A DNA stretch of 64,000 bases. Source: Leisingera sp. NJS204 (GTDB lineage: Bacteria; Pseudomonadota; Alphaproteobacteria; Rhodobacterales; Rhodobacteraceae). Positions 9,361 through 18,029 of the stretch are shown here, piece after piece (the first letter of the stretch is position 1; every line of letters begins with the position of its first letter). The translations under genes and the position numbers were made by a program. The notes under the pieces were generated by a model, which was given only the letters and a program-made list of their open reading frames with translations, was not told the origin of the DNA and searched no databases. The DNA is taken from assembly GCF_004123675.1 (NCBI RefSeq), contig NZ_CP035417.1, positions 3,153,501-3,217,500 of the forward strand. Reading direction: 5' to 3'.

Positions 9361-11694
9361 ATGTTCCGTTCCTTGAAACTGGCTCACAAGCTGCCAATGC
9401 TTGTCATCGGCTCTGCACTTACCCTGACAATTGTCCTGATTGCTTTCAGCAGCAGCTACTTCCGGCGCAGTGTTGTTCACGATGCCGAAATTTTCATGCA
9501 ATCGATGATTCAGGACCGCGAGGCGGCGCTCCAATCCTATCTCGCCTCTATCGAGGCCGCGATCCTGACAATTTCTTCAGTCCCATCGACCGCCAAGGCA
9601 ATGAAAGACCTAGGCGTGACCTGGACCACCCGTGAAGGATCCGGTCAAAAAGAGGTTCAGAACCTTTCGATGTTTGCCTCCGCCGCGTCGCCTTATGACA
9701 TTCACTTCGAACGCAGCCACCCAGCCTTCAAAAAGATGATGGAGCGGCTTGGATTTTACGACATATTCCTGATCAGCCCGTCGGGCGACGTTATCTTTTC
9801 TGTCGCCAAGGAGGCCGATTACACGACGAACTTGTCTGCCGGCCCCTTCAAGGATTCTGGTCTTGCCCAGGCTTTCCAGCTGGCTGCCGCTGGGGAGAAG
9901 GACACGGTCTATTTTTCCGACATCGCATCTTATGAGCCCAGTGCTGGTGCTCCTGCGGCATTTGCTGCCACCCGTATCTTGGACAGCGGCGGGCGCTACA
10001 TCGGCGTCTTTGCGCTGCAGGCCGCAATTGACGGCATCGCTGGAATCACCTCCAGCTATACCGGGGAGCTGAACACGCTGGACGTCTACCTTGCCGGGCA
10101 AGACCTCAAGGCCCGGACTCCTTCCCGGCTTGAAGACGGGCATGCTCTGCTGGAGAAATTGCCGCCTCTGCCCCATATACAAGGTGCCTTTGCCGCAGCG
10201 TCCCTGCCGGCCGGAGACGAAGAACCCACAGCTGCCGGAACATTTTACCCTTCAATTGCCCGGGCCGATGGCCGGGAAATTGCCGCAGTTTCAATGCCGG
10301 TGGCCTTTCGCAACCTCCAGTGGGCGCTGGTCGCGGAGCTTGACCGGGCCGAAATTCTGACCCCGGCAGTAACGCAACGGCGGTTGATGATCCTGATATC
10401 CCTCAGCTGTGCAGCCTTGGTTTCATTGGCGGGCTGGCTGTTGGCGCGTTCAGTCACCAAGCCGATCGACCGTATTTGCGCCGATATGGAAGCGGTTTCG
10501 TCAGGAAACCTGGACACCGATGTCGAAGCGGCCCACCGGTCCGATGAAATCGGCAAAATCGGCAAGACGCTTGTTTCGATGCAATCAGACCTTAGACAGG
10601 CCCGCAGCGCCGAGGAGCATCGCAACAAGCTGCAGCTGGATCAGCAAATGGTGGTCGAAAGCCTCAGCGCCGGACTGGTCAGACTATCGGCCGGGGATTT
10701 TTCCCACCCGATAACTGAAACGTTTCCCAAAGATCACGAGCAACTGCGCCATGACTATAATCTGACGCTCGAAACCCTGAACGAGACTGTGCAGAGGGTT
10801 GTCGAAGCTGCCGCCAGTATCCGCAGCGGCGCTGCCGAGATCAGTCAAGCGTCTGACGACCTGTCGCACCGTACCGAAAGCCAGGCCGCAACGCTGGAAC
10901 AGACAGCCGCGGCGCTGGATGAGCTGACTGCGTCGGTAAAATCCGCCGCCGACGGCGCCCGCAGCGTCGAGTCCACCATGGACGAAGCGCGTTCGGAAGC
11001 TGAGACCAGCGACTCCGTTGTTCAGAACGCCGTTTCCGCCATGACCGAGATCGAGCAGAGTTCGAACCACATTTCCCAGATCATTTCCGTCATCGACGAC
11101 ATCGCCTTCCAGACCAACTTGCTGGCCTTGAATGCAGGCGTCGAGGCCGCGCGGGCAGGCGAAGCCGGCAAGGGGTTTGCCGTGGTCGCCTCTGAAGTGC
11201 GCGCGCTGGCGCAGCGGTCTTCGGACGCGGCAATGGAGATCAAAACGCTGATCGGCGACAGTTCCCAACAGGTGAAGCGCGGGGTCGATCTGGTCGGCAA
11301 GGCCGGCGAGGCGCTGCAGAGCATTGTCACGCGGGTTGCTCATATCACAGAGCTTGTATCCGGCATTGCCGAAGGGGCTGCGGAGCAGTCGACAGGACTG
11401 CATGAGATCAACACTGGTGTTACTCAGCTGGATCAGGTGACCCAGCAAAACGCGGCAATGGTGGAACAGGCAACCGCCGCAGGTCACATGCTGAACAGCG
11501 ATGCGGGCAAACTGGCAGAACTTGTGGCGCATTTCACGATCAATAGCCAATCCCGGGCTGCACAGGGCATTCAGCTGCCTGTCCGGAACAGCATCTCCGC
11601 TGACAACTCTGCGGCGGATATGGCTGCCACAGACCCGCCAGCCCCGTCTGCAGCAACAGGAACAGACGGTCTAGCCAAGTGGGAGAATTTCTAA
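9361..11694 (+). CDS. Methyl-accepting chemotaxis protein
   Basis: A 777-residue transmembrane chemoreceptor. TM1 is at about 13-32, followed by a large periplasmic sensor region (about 35-338, probably Cache-like) and TM2 at about 340-365 (RLMILISLSCAALVSLAGWL). A HAMP domain begins at VTKPIDRI and a second HAMP-like segment follows. The signalling domain has the conserved hairpin tip DIAFQTNLLALNAGVEAARA (from about residue 580). The last five residues are KWENF, matching the xWxxF pentapeptide that tethers CheR/CheB. The start at 9361 was chosen for GGAGGT at 9342-9347, because the protein then begins directly with TM1; an upstream ATG at 9154 would add residues with no domain features. 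The ligand cannot be told from sequence. Confidence 0.9.
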   Translation: MFRSLKLAHKLPMLVIGSALTLTIVLIAFSSSYFRRSVVHDAEIFMQSMIQDREAALQSYLASIEAAILTISSVPSTAKAMKDLGVTWTTREGSGQKEVQNLSMFASAASPYDIHFERSHPAFKKMMERLGFYDIFLISPSGDVIFSVAKEADYTTNLSAGPFKDSGLAQAFQLAAAGEKDTVYFSDIASYEPSAGAPAAFAATRILDSGGRYIGVFALQAAIDGIAGITSSYTGELNTLDVYLAGQDLKARTPSRLEDGHALLEKLPPLPHIQGAFAAASLPAGDEEPTAAGTFYPSIARADGREIAAVSMPVAFRNLQWALVAELDRAEILTPAVTQRRLMILISLSCAALVSLAGWLLARSVTKPIDRICADMEAVSSGNLDTDVEAAHRSDEIGKIGKTLVSMQSDLRQARSAEEHRNKLQLDQQMVVESLSAGLVRLSAGDFSHPITETFPKDHEQLRHDYNLTLETLNETVQRVVEAAASIRSGAAEISQASDDLSHRTESQAATLEQTAAALDELTASVKSAADGARSVESTMDEARSEAETSDSVVQNAVSAMTEIEQSSNHISQIISVIDDIAFQTNLLALNAGVEAARAGEAGKGFAVVASEVRALAQRSSDAAMEIKTLIGDSSQQVKRGVDLVGKAGEALQSIVTRVAHITELVSGIAEGAAEQSTGLHEINTGVTQLDQVTQQNAAMVEQATAAGHMLNSDAGKLAELVAHFTINSQSRAAQGIQLPVRNSISADNSAADMAATDPPAPSAATGTDGLAKWENF

Positions 11695-12169
11695 CCCCAG
11701 CCGAAAGAACAGAGCATCATGAAGGCCAGCAAAGGCCAGACTTCATGTGTTCCCGCCTTTCAAATGCGGTGTGTCCGGACTTCGGACATGCCGCTTTCTG
11801 CCAAAAAAACTGTAACCCGCGGACTGGCATACCGACTGCACAATTCTGAACAGTGCTCAATCAAACGGGCGAGGCCGTCCTTGCAGAGGCAATTCTGCCC
11901 AAATTGCAGAAAATTCTCCTCATTCCCGCTCGGCAGCGGAGCTGTTTCCAATCCGCTCACATTCCGAAACGCAAAGATTTCACAAAATGGGCTGTCACAA
12001 CGCAATTTGGCGCAAAAAACCCAAACTCTATCCACAGCTTCGGATTTCTTAAGTCAAATTCGTCAGGGTAATTAACCTATGCGACAGTCAATATGTGGTA
12101 AGTTACCCTTATACGAGTGGACCCGGATACTCACTCCCCGGGCAAAATGTGTTTCACAAGGGGAAGATA
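11695..12169. other. Intergenic region after chemoreceptor
   Basis: 475 bp without a supported gene. Two short inverted repeats are visible: CATGAAG/CTTCATG (11718-11724 and 11741-11747), possibly a weak terminator for the chemoreceptor, and TGTCCG/CGGACA (11772-11777 and 11783-11788). An open frame on the + strand (about 11719-12075) has no recognisable features and no good ribosome binding site. The AT-rich 11980-12100 stretch probably holds the promoter of the response regulator. Confidence 0.4.
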
Positions 12170-12901
12170 ATGAGAAATGCTAGCTATTCGGACATGACTG
12201 CCCCGCCGGCGCTGCAGCCGGTCATACTCAACATCCTGTCTGTGGATGATGATGAAATCGACAGGCTACGCTTGAGCAAACTATGCCGCAAAGCCGGGAT
12301 GAAAGCTGAATTCTTTGAGGCTGCCAATCTGGAAGAAATGCGCCAGCAGCTGGAGATAGAGCAATTTGACCTGGTGTTTCTGGATCATAACCTTGGCATG
12401 GACACCGGGCTTGACGCACTCAAAATTCTGCTGACACATGAAGAGCAAGTCCAGGCTGTGCCGATCATGCTGACGAGCATGACCAACTATCAAATTGCCG
12501 TTGAAGCCATGCGGCGCGGCTGCGCCGACTACATAGTCAAGGAAGAGCTGTCCGCCGACACGCTGATCAAATCCATCGCCTCCGCGATTGAACGGCGGGC
12601 GCTCTATGGCCAGCTCAGCAGCGCGCGCGCATCTGAAAAAGAGCTCCGGCGGATATTCAAGCGCTTCATTGTCGGCTGCGGCCCAGACCTTCGGCTGCTG
12701 CTGAGCCGCACGCTTGCCGGTGTCCGAATGATCAAGACACAAGCCCGGCAGGATGACACCGTGCCTTCCGCCATTTTATCCGACGTCTCACTTCTTGAGC
12801 GAAGCTGCAAGGATCTGGTTGTGTTCATGGATGACCTGGACAGCGTCATTTCAGACACCCGGGAAATCACTGCGAAGGCGAATCCCAGCCTGCTCCAATA
12901 G
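12170..12901 (+). CDS. Response regulator with His-less DHp-like C-terminus
   Basis: 243 residues. The N-terminal receiver domain (about 20-140) has the acidic pair VDDDE, the phospho-acceptor Asp72 (LVFLDHNLG) and Lys in DYIVKEE. The C-terminal ~80 residues (from about 160) resemble the two-helix dimerisation domain of a histidine kinase. FIVGCGPDLRLLLSRT lines up with LVHDMRAPIRAI of the kinase at 13622, but the phospho-accepting His is replaced by Pro172 and no ATPase domain follows. Function as a decoy or dimerisation partner is inference. The start ATG at 12170 is preceded by AGGGGAAG; a longer frame from 12095 is less likely. No DNA-binding domain is present. Confidence 0.75.
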   Translation: MRNASYSDMTAPPALQPVILNILSVDDDEIDRLRLSKLCRKAGMKAEFFEAANLEEMRQQLEIEQFDLVFLDHNLGMDTGLDALKILLTHEEQVQAVPIMLTSMTNYQIAVEAMRRGCADYIVKEELSADTLIKSIASAIERRALYGQLSSARASEKELRRIFKRFIVGCGPDLRLLLSRTLAGVRMIKTQARQDDTVPSAILSDVSLLERSCKDLVVFMDDLDSVISDTREITAKANPSLLQ

Positions 12902-13155
12902 CATTCCGCTTCACGGGTCTGCGCAAATGAATCTTAGGCATGTCCAGGGCGTTCATGAAACTGAAGGTCAAAATTGTGTTCATTTTCTTTTGTGCCATCC
13001 GGGGCAGTCGCCCACGGCATTCCCTTGCCGGCCGCCCCGTTCCAAGCCGGGTTCAGAGTCAGGCTGCTATGATGCCGGGCCCCAACCAGGACTGCCCAGA
13101 AGGACCTTCTGCAGGGTGAAGTGGTCGAAGGAAGCGCCAAAAAGGACATGACGAT

Positions 13156-13650
13156 ATGATTTCCAGTTCTCAAACCGCTAGCCGCCCGGCCCTGAATATT
13201 ATCCTTGTCGAAGATGACGACGGTGATGCAAAAGCCCTGAACCGCGCATTCGACCGGGCCCGGATTGCCAACCCGATCAAACGGTTCGTGGACGGAGTTG
13301 AGGCTCTGGCGTTCCTGCGCGGTGAAATGCACCAAGTGCCGCCGCCCAACTTTGTTGTGTTGAGCGATATCAACATGCCCCGCAAGAACGGGATTGAGCT
13401 TCTGAAGGAAATCCGCGCTGATCCGGTGCTGCACAAGGTCCTTTTTATCGTGCTGACAACCTCTGCCGACGAACGGGATATTTCCGCCGCCTACGCCAAC
13501 AATGTCGCTGGATACATTCTCAAATCCAATGCCGGCGGCATGTTTGTCGACTTGATGGCAACCCTCGACAACTACTGGCGCATAGTAGAACTGCCCGATA
13601 TCCACGTCAGAAAGGTGTCCGATGACGGTCCTCAACATTCTGGTCATTGA
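13156..13650 (+). CDS. Rcp1-like single-domain response regulator
   Basis: A 164-residue stand-alone receiver protein of the Rcp1/phytochrome-partner type. Acidic pocket VEDDDGD, phospho-acceptor Asp71 in LSDINMPRKNG, Thr in LTTSAD and Lys in ILKSN are all present. It has no output domain, so it probably works through protein-protein contact or as a phosphate shuttle. Its 3' end overlaps the next gene by 29 nt, implying coupled translation with the REC-kinase. It follows the other response regulator by about 250 bp on the same strand. Confidence 0.82.
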   Translation: MISSSQTASRPALNIILVEDDDGDAKALNRAFDRARIANPIKRFVDGVEALAFLRGEMHQVPPPNFVVLSDINMPRKNGIELLKEIRADPVLHKVLFIVLTTSADERDISAAYANNVAGYILKSNAGGMFVDLMATLDNYWRIVELPDIHVRKVSDDGPQHSGH

Positions 13651-14713
13651 TGATGACGCCGGTGATCGGAAACTAGCGCGCAGACTGCTGCAGCATCTGT
13701 ATCCGGATGCCAATGTCATTGAGGCCGACTGTGGAGAGGCCGCCTTGTCTCACTCCGGCCTTCCTGTAGAAGTGATCCTGCTGGACTATCTCCTGCCTGA
13801 TGGCACCGGACTCGACCTGATTGCGCGGCTGACCGAAACCTGGCCGCGGGCGGTTTTGTTCATGACGACCGGTCAGGGGGATGAGGAAATCGCCAAAAGC
13901 GTCATTTTGGCCGGCGCAAGTGACTACATCCCAAAATCTGCGATCACTTCTGAAGCCTTGATGCGGATGATCAAGAACGGGCAGAAGGTTGCAGACATGC
14001 GCTGGCGGATCCAGGAACAGCAGAACGAGCTGCGCCTTTTCTCCGATGTGCTGGTACATGACATGCGGGCGCCAATCCGGGCCATAAAATTTCTTAGCGA
14101 TCAGATACACGAGGATTACCAGAACGGCGATCTTGAGGAGGTGGCCCGGCAATTCGAGCTGATGAAAAAATCGGTGCGCAAAACGTCTGAACTGATCGAA
14201 GGGCTGGCATCCCATATCAACCCGCACAGCAATGGCAAGCCTGCCCATGTGACCGTCGAAAGCCTCTTTGACAGTCTGCGGGCAGTCATGGCGCAGGATC
14301 TTGTGCAATCCGGCGTCCGGATAGGATGGCATTCCGGCGGGCTGGCCGGCTTGTGCTTCCCGCCGGACATCGTGCAATTGCTGCAAAACCTGATCGGCAA
14401 TGCGATCAAATACAGCGGTGGCAAAACCGCTGAGATTTCCGTGACTGCGGAACGTGCCGGGTCCGGATTGATGATATCCGTTGCCGACAACGGTATCGGC
14501 GTTCCAGCGCAATACCGGGAAAAGATTTTTGAGCCGTTCAAGCGGCTGCAGCGTGGCAGTGATCAACCAGGCAGCGGTCTGGGCCTGGCGACCTGCGCCA
14601 AGATCGCCAAGCGTCACAACGGAACGATCTGGTGCGATCCGGAGGCGGACGCAGGCACCACAATCCGCTTCACAATCGACCTTGAGGCCGGACTGGCACG
14701 GGAAACGGCCTGA
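13622..14713 (+). CDS. REC-histidine kinase (receiver domain first)
   Basis: 363 residues. A receiver domain at the N-terminus (about 4-120; IDDDAGD, Asp55 in LLDYLLPDGTG) is followed by a DHp helix pair with phospho-accepting His146 (VLVHDMRAPI). The HATPase domain has N-box NLIGNAIKYS, G1 box VADNGIGVP and G2 box GSGLGLA. There is no membrane segment, so it is a cytoplasmic kinase whose activity may be gated by its own receiver. Together with the two preceding genes it forms a small phosphorelay-like module. The paired phytochrome or sensor input is not in the window. Confidence 0.85.
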   Translation: MTVLNILVIDDDAGDRKLARRLLQHLYPDANVIEADCGEAALSHSGLPVEVILLDYLLPDGTGLDLIARLTETWPRAVLFMTTGQGDEEIAKSVILAGASDYIPKSAITSEALMRMIKNGQKVADMRWRIQEQQNELRLFSDVLVHDMRAPIRAIKFLSDQIHEDYQNGDLEEVARQFELMKKSVRKTSELIEGLASHINPHSNGKPAHVTVESLFDSLRAVMAQDLVQSGVRIGWHSGGLAGLCFPPDIVQLLQNLIGNAIKYSGGKTAEISVTAERAGSGLMISVADNGIGVPAQYREKIFEPFKRLQRGSDQPGSGLGLATCAKIAKRHNGTIWCDPEADAGTTIRFTIDLEAGLARETA

Positions 14714-15610
14714 TTGCTATAGTGCTCCCTCCCGCGGCAGGCAGCACTATACAGGGGAAGGCAGATCACGGTTGCCCCCCGCCCGGTGCCTGCAGAACCA
14801 AAGAGCATTCAGATGTCCGTCGCCCAGCCCCTTCAGCGCGGATAGCAAATACGCGGCTTCCTGCTCTGGGATACAGTAAAAAACTCTGATGTAATCCGGC
14901 CGCCCCAAGGGGCCCGGCACATTACCACAATAGTGATCGGCCGTGCAGGGATCCCGCTTGCGCATCCGCTGTTTCGGCAACAGTCATCCCGGCGGGGACG
15001 GTCGCCAGCGGATGCGCAAAGAAGGCCGCTCAGGAAGCCGCATTTCCATGGCGGCATTGTTGTAATAGCGATCCGCTCATCTTCCCTGTTCTGCGCATGA
15101 TTTCCTCCACAGTCATCAGCTAAGAGCAAACTATGATTATTGAACTCATTGAGGTCAGGCTTCTTCAGCAACCTCTTAATGGATGTTGCCGCAGGTCCGG
15201 CAATGCGCGTAAGGCCAAAATGATCCCGCAGATGGGACTATGGAAAGACAGGCCATGCGCCCCCTGCTCCTCCGCCCCAGCACCTGGATGCACCCTGGCG
15301 CGGCCTGCCTTGATACCGCGTTCGCATTTTACGTCCGGCAGTTCGAGCTGCTTGCAGACCTTTGCAGAAGTTCATTCTACCTGCCTGCAAGAAAAGGCAA
15401 CTCGCCCGCCGGCGCACCGGAGACATTGACCGTCGCGATGATCACAGAGGCCGGTCCGGTGATACGAGCGGCCTTTGAGGTGAAAATTGTTCTTTAATGC
15501 CCTTTTTGGCGAACCTGCTTCCGGCACGCATTCTTAAGCCTGCTCGGCGTTCAAATGAAACGGGCCCGAATTTCGTCCAGCGCGTTGCGATTACACGGTC
15601 TATCAGACTT
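14714..15610. other. Long region without a recognised gene
   Basis: About 900 bp in which I see no recognisable gene. Short open frames exist, for example one on the - strand at 14747-14980 with a segment RVFYCIPEQEAAYLLSALKG and one on the + strand at 15240-15497, but neither shows a known domain. Two perfect inverted repeats are present: TATAGTGCT/AGCACTATA (14718-14726, 14743-14751), just after the kinase stop, and a 14-bp pair (14958-14971, 15006-15019). The region may hold a decayed gene. Confidence 0.35.
14718..14751 (+). terminator. Inverted repeat after REC-kinase gene
   Basis: Perfect 9-bp arms, TATAGTGCT and AGCACTATA, with a 16-nt loop begin 5 bases after the stop codon. There is no U-run. 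Terminator or operator are both possible. Confidence 0.4.
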
Positions 15611-16657
15611 CTAATTACCTGCCGCGTCCTTGATCAGTGCCGCAAGACGAAAGAACCCATGCGCCATCTTGGTGTAGGGTATCAGCAGAAAAAAGGTCAG
15701 CACCGCGCCAAGATGCAACGGCAGCAAACCCGCAACCGCCGCAGTGCCCGGAGCAGCATAAAGCAACAAGCCGCTGAGCGATACAAACCCCAGCAGCAAC
15801 ACAAACCCCATTTCTCCGGCCCATGCCCGTCTGGCTCCCAAGGCCGGATCAGCCTTAAGCTTCAGCCGGGCCCGTTCCAGGCAGCCTGCTGTCAGCAGCA
15901 GCCCGTAGGGTGCAGGCCAATCGAAAATGTAATGCATAACGGTGCCCGATGCGGTTGACCCGAAGCACATGAAGAACCCCCACACTACCGCCTGATGTGC
16001 GTATCTGCGTGAGTTGGAAAAGCGGTCTTCGTCTTCGAAATTGCACCCCTGCCCTTGACCGCCTGACAGGTCCTTCATGTGTGCGGCGCGGCGCAATGCC
16101 TGTCGGATTTGGGACATTCCTATCCCCTGCCCGCCCACATGGCGCCAATATCGCCGTAAGGACACAAACAGCGCCAGAAGCGGCAGCAGGAAGGCGGGCA
16201 TGAAGATCGCGGCCATCAACCCGTGACTCATCACTGCATAATGGCCTTTGCCGCTTTCGGGGCGCATCGCCTGGGCCGCCCAGAACAGCTCTGCAAACCT
16301 TAGCATCAGGGCCACGGCCAGCGCCGTGCCGCTACGCTGGAACAGCCGGGCCAGGACGCCGGGCCAGACGAAGCGCTCCCAGCTTTCGGTGCGCAACTCG
16401 GCCAGAATACCGGGCAAGTTCAGGTCGAACTCATGCGGTTCGGTGTATTGGCAGGCGTAATAGCAACCGCGGCAGTTGTGGCAGAGGTTGGCAAACAGGG
16501 TGATATCGGCTTCGGAAAAACTGCGCTGGCGCATGATCGCTAGAAAGACTGAACAATAGCCCTCGCAGTAACGGCAGGCATTGCAGATCTCGATCTGGCG
16601 GCGGGCTTCGTCGATCCGGGTCGCCGCCTTGCGCTCCATTTGGCTCTGTTCAAACAT
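15611..16657 (-). CDS. tcuB: TcuB-like tricarballylate utilisation iron-sulfur protein
   Basis: A 348-residue membrane electron-transfer protein of the TcuB/CitB family, which re-oxidises the reduced flavin of TcuA and passes electrons to the membrane. Two cysteine clusters near the N-terminus, CNACRYCEGYC and CHNCRGCYYAC, are the [4Fe-4S] ligands. Several hydrophobic helices follow, with histidines that could bind heme. The start ATG at 16657 overlaps the tcuA stop by 8 nt; a longer open frame further upstream runs inside tcuA and is not coding. tcuA and tcuB form an operon. Confidence 0.88.
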   Translation of the reverse strand: MFEQSQMERKAATRIDEARRQIEICNACRYCEGYCSVFLAIMRQRSFSEADITLFANLCHNCRGCYYACQYTEPHEFDLNLPGILAELRTESWERFVWPGVLARLFQRSGTALAVALMLRFAELFWAAQAMRPESGKGHYAVMSHGLMAAIFMPAFLLPLLALFVSLRRYWRHVGGQGIGMSQIRQALRRAAHMKDLSGGQGQGCNFEDEDRFSNSRRYAHQAVVWGFFMCFGSTASGTVMHYIFDWPAPYGLLLTAGCLERARLKLKADPALGARRAWAGEMGFVLLLGFVSLSGLLLYAAPGTAAVAGLLPLHLGAVLTFFLLIPYTKMAHGFFRLAALIKDAAGN

Positions 16658-18029
16658 ATCGGGCGGCCTCCCGGCCTGCGATGCGGCCGAATACCGTGCC
16701 GATGGTAATGCCGAAGCCGGCCAGATAGCCCTGGCCCAGGATCGAGCCGGCCAGGGTCTCGCCTGCGGCCCAAAGGTTTTCAACCGGGCCGCAGGCGCCT
16801 TGCACCTGGGCGGTCTCGTCCACCTTGAAACCCAGATAGGTAAAGGTCGCGCCGGGGCGCAGCGAGTAGCCGTGGAACGGCGGTTCCGCAATCGGACGGG
16901 CCCAGTTGGTTTTCGGCGGGGCCAGGCCTTCGGTCGCCAGACTGTCCAGCTCAGCCGGGTGAAAATTGCCGGGGCGGCAGGCGGCGTTAAAGGCTTCGAT
17001 AGTCTCCGAAAGTTTCTGCGGCTCCAGTCCCAGCTTGCCCGCCAGTTCCGGGATCGTGTCCGCGGTTACCGGCGGAAAGACGGAGGGCATGAACAGGTCC
17101 TTGAACTTCGAGTCGATGATCGAATAGGCCACCTGCTCCGGTTCGGCAGCCACCAGCCGTCCCCAGATTGCATAGCGCTTGGGCCAAACGTCCTCGCCCT
17201 CGTGATAGAAGCGGTCGCCATGTTTGTTCACCACCACTGAGAACGGCACGCAGTCGAGCCGGGTGACAATGCCGCCGTCGAACTTGGGCGCGCGGCCGTC
17301 GATCGCCACCGCGTGGCATTGGGTCGGGTCGCCGATGGGCTGCCCCCCCTGCCCCAGCAGGTCGAACAGCACATCGCCGTGGTTGTAAGGCCTGCCGCGG
17401 ATCAGGAAGTTCTCCGCCTCCGGCCCCCAGGCCTCCACCAGCCGTTCGATATTGCCCTGGAAGCCACCAGAGGCCGCCGCCACCGCCGGCGGGCTGAGAC
17501 TGTGGCGCGCGCCGCCATGGGTGAAATCAACCCTTGTGATCCGATCGCCGTTCAGCTCGATATGGGTGACCGGCGCCTCATAAAGCACCTCAACCCCCAG
17601 CGCCTCTGCAGTGCGGTAGTACGCATTCACCAGCGCCTTGCCGCCGCCAAGGGAAAAGGCGTTGGTGCGGCTCAGCGACAAGGCGCCTGACAGTGAAGGC
17701 TGGAAACGAACCCCGCGCGCTTCCATCCAGGGCTGGCTTTCCTGACTGCCGCGGATGGCAAGGCGGGCCAAATTTTCATCCGTGTTGCCCTTGGTCACCA
17801 AAAGAAGGTCCTTGTAGTACTCTTCCTCGCCATAGGTGCCGGTCAGCACCGACAGAGGCCCGTCATGCATGCAGCGGAAGTTGCGGGTGTGGCGCGAGTT
17901 GCCGCCGCGGCAGGGTTTGGGTGCGGCCTCCAGCATCAGCACGCGCTTGCCCGCCTCCGCCGCGGTGATCGCAGCGCAAAGGGCGGCATTGCCGCCGCCC
18001 GCCACAACGATATCGGGATTGCTCATCAT
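16650..18029 (-). CDS. tcuA: FAD-dependent tricarballylate dehydrogenase
   Basis: A 459-residue flavoprotein of the fumarate-reductase/succinate-dehydrogenase fold. In the characterised family, TcuA oxidises tricarballylate to cis-aconitate. The N-terminal dinucleotide-binding motif is VVAGGGNAALCAAITAAEAG. The family-typical CRGGNSRHTRNFRCMHDGP follows, and the C-terminal GETLAGSILGQGYLAGFGIT contacts FAD. Its start overlaps the stop of the broken TPP-enzyme gene upstream (ATGA), so both were probably once cotranscribed. No tcuC transporter or tcuR regulator is next to it here. The substrate could be a related tricarboxylate. Confidence 0.88.
   Translation of the reverse strand: MMSNPDIVVAGGGNAALCAAITAAEAGKRVLMLEAAPKPCRGGNSRHTRNFRCMHDGPLSVLTGTYGEEEYYKDLLLVTKGNTDENLARLAIRGSQESQPWMEARGVRFQPSLSGALSLSRTNAFSLGGGKALVNAYYRTAEALGVEVLYEAPVTHIELNGDRITRVDFTHGGARHSLSPPAVAAASGGFQGNIERLVEAWGPEAENFLIRGRPYNHGDVLFDLLGQGGQPIGDPTQCHAVAIDGRAPKFDGGIVTRLDCVPFSVVVNKHGDRFYHEGEDVWPKRYAIWGRLVAAEPEQVAYSIIDSKFKDLFMPSVFPPVTADTIPELAGKLGLEPQKLSETIEAFNAACRPGNFHPAELDSLATEGLAPPKTNWARPIAEPPFHGYSLRPGATFTYLGFKVDETAQVQGACGPVENLWAAGETLAGSILGQGYLAGFGITIGTVFGRIAGREAARYV

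Noticed and set aside
11719-12075. Small gene between chemoreceptor and response regulator
   Set aside because: No domain, no ribosome binding site and atypical composition.
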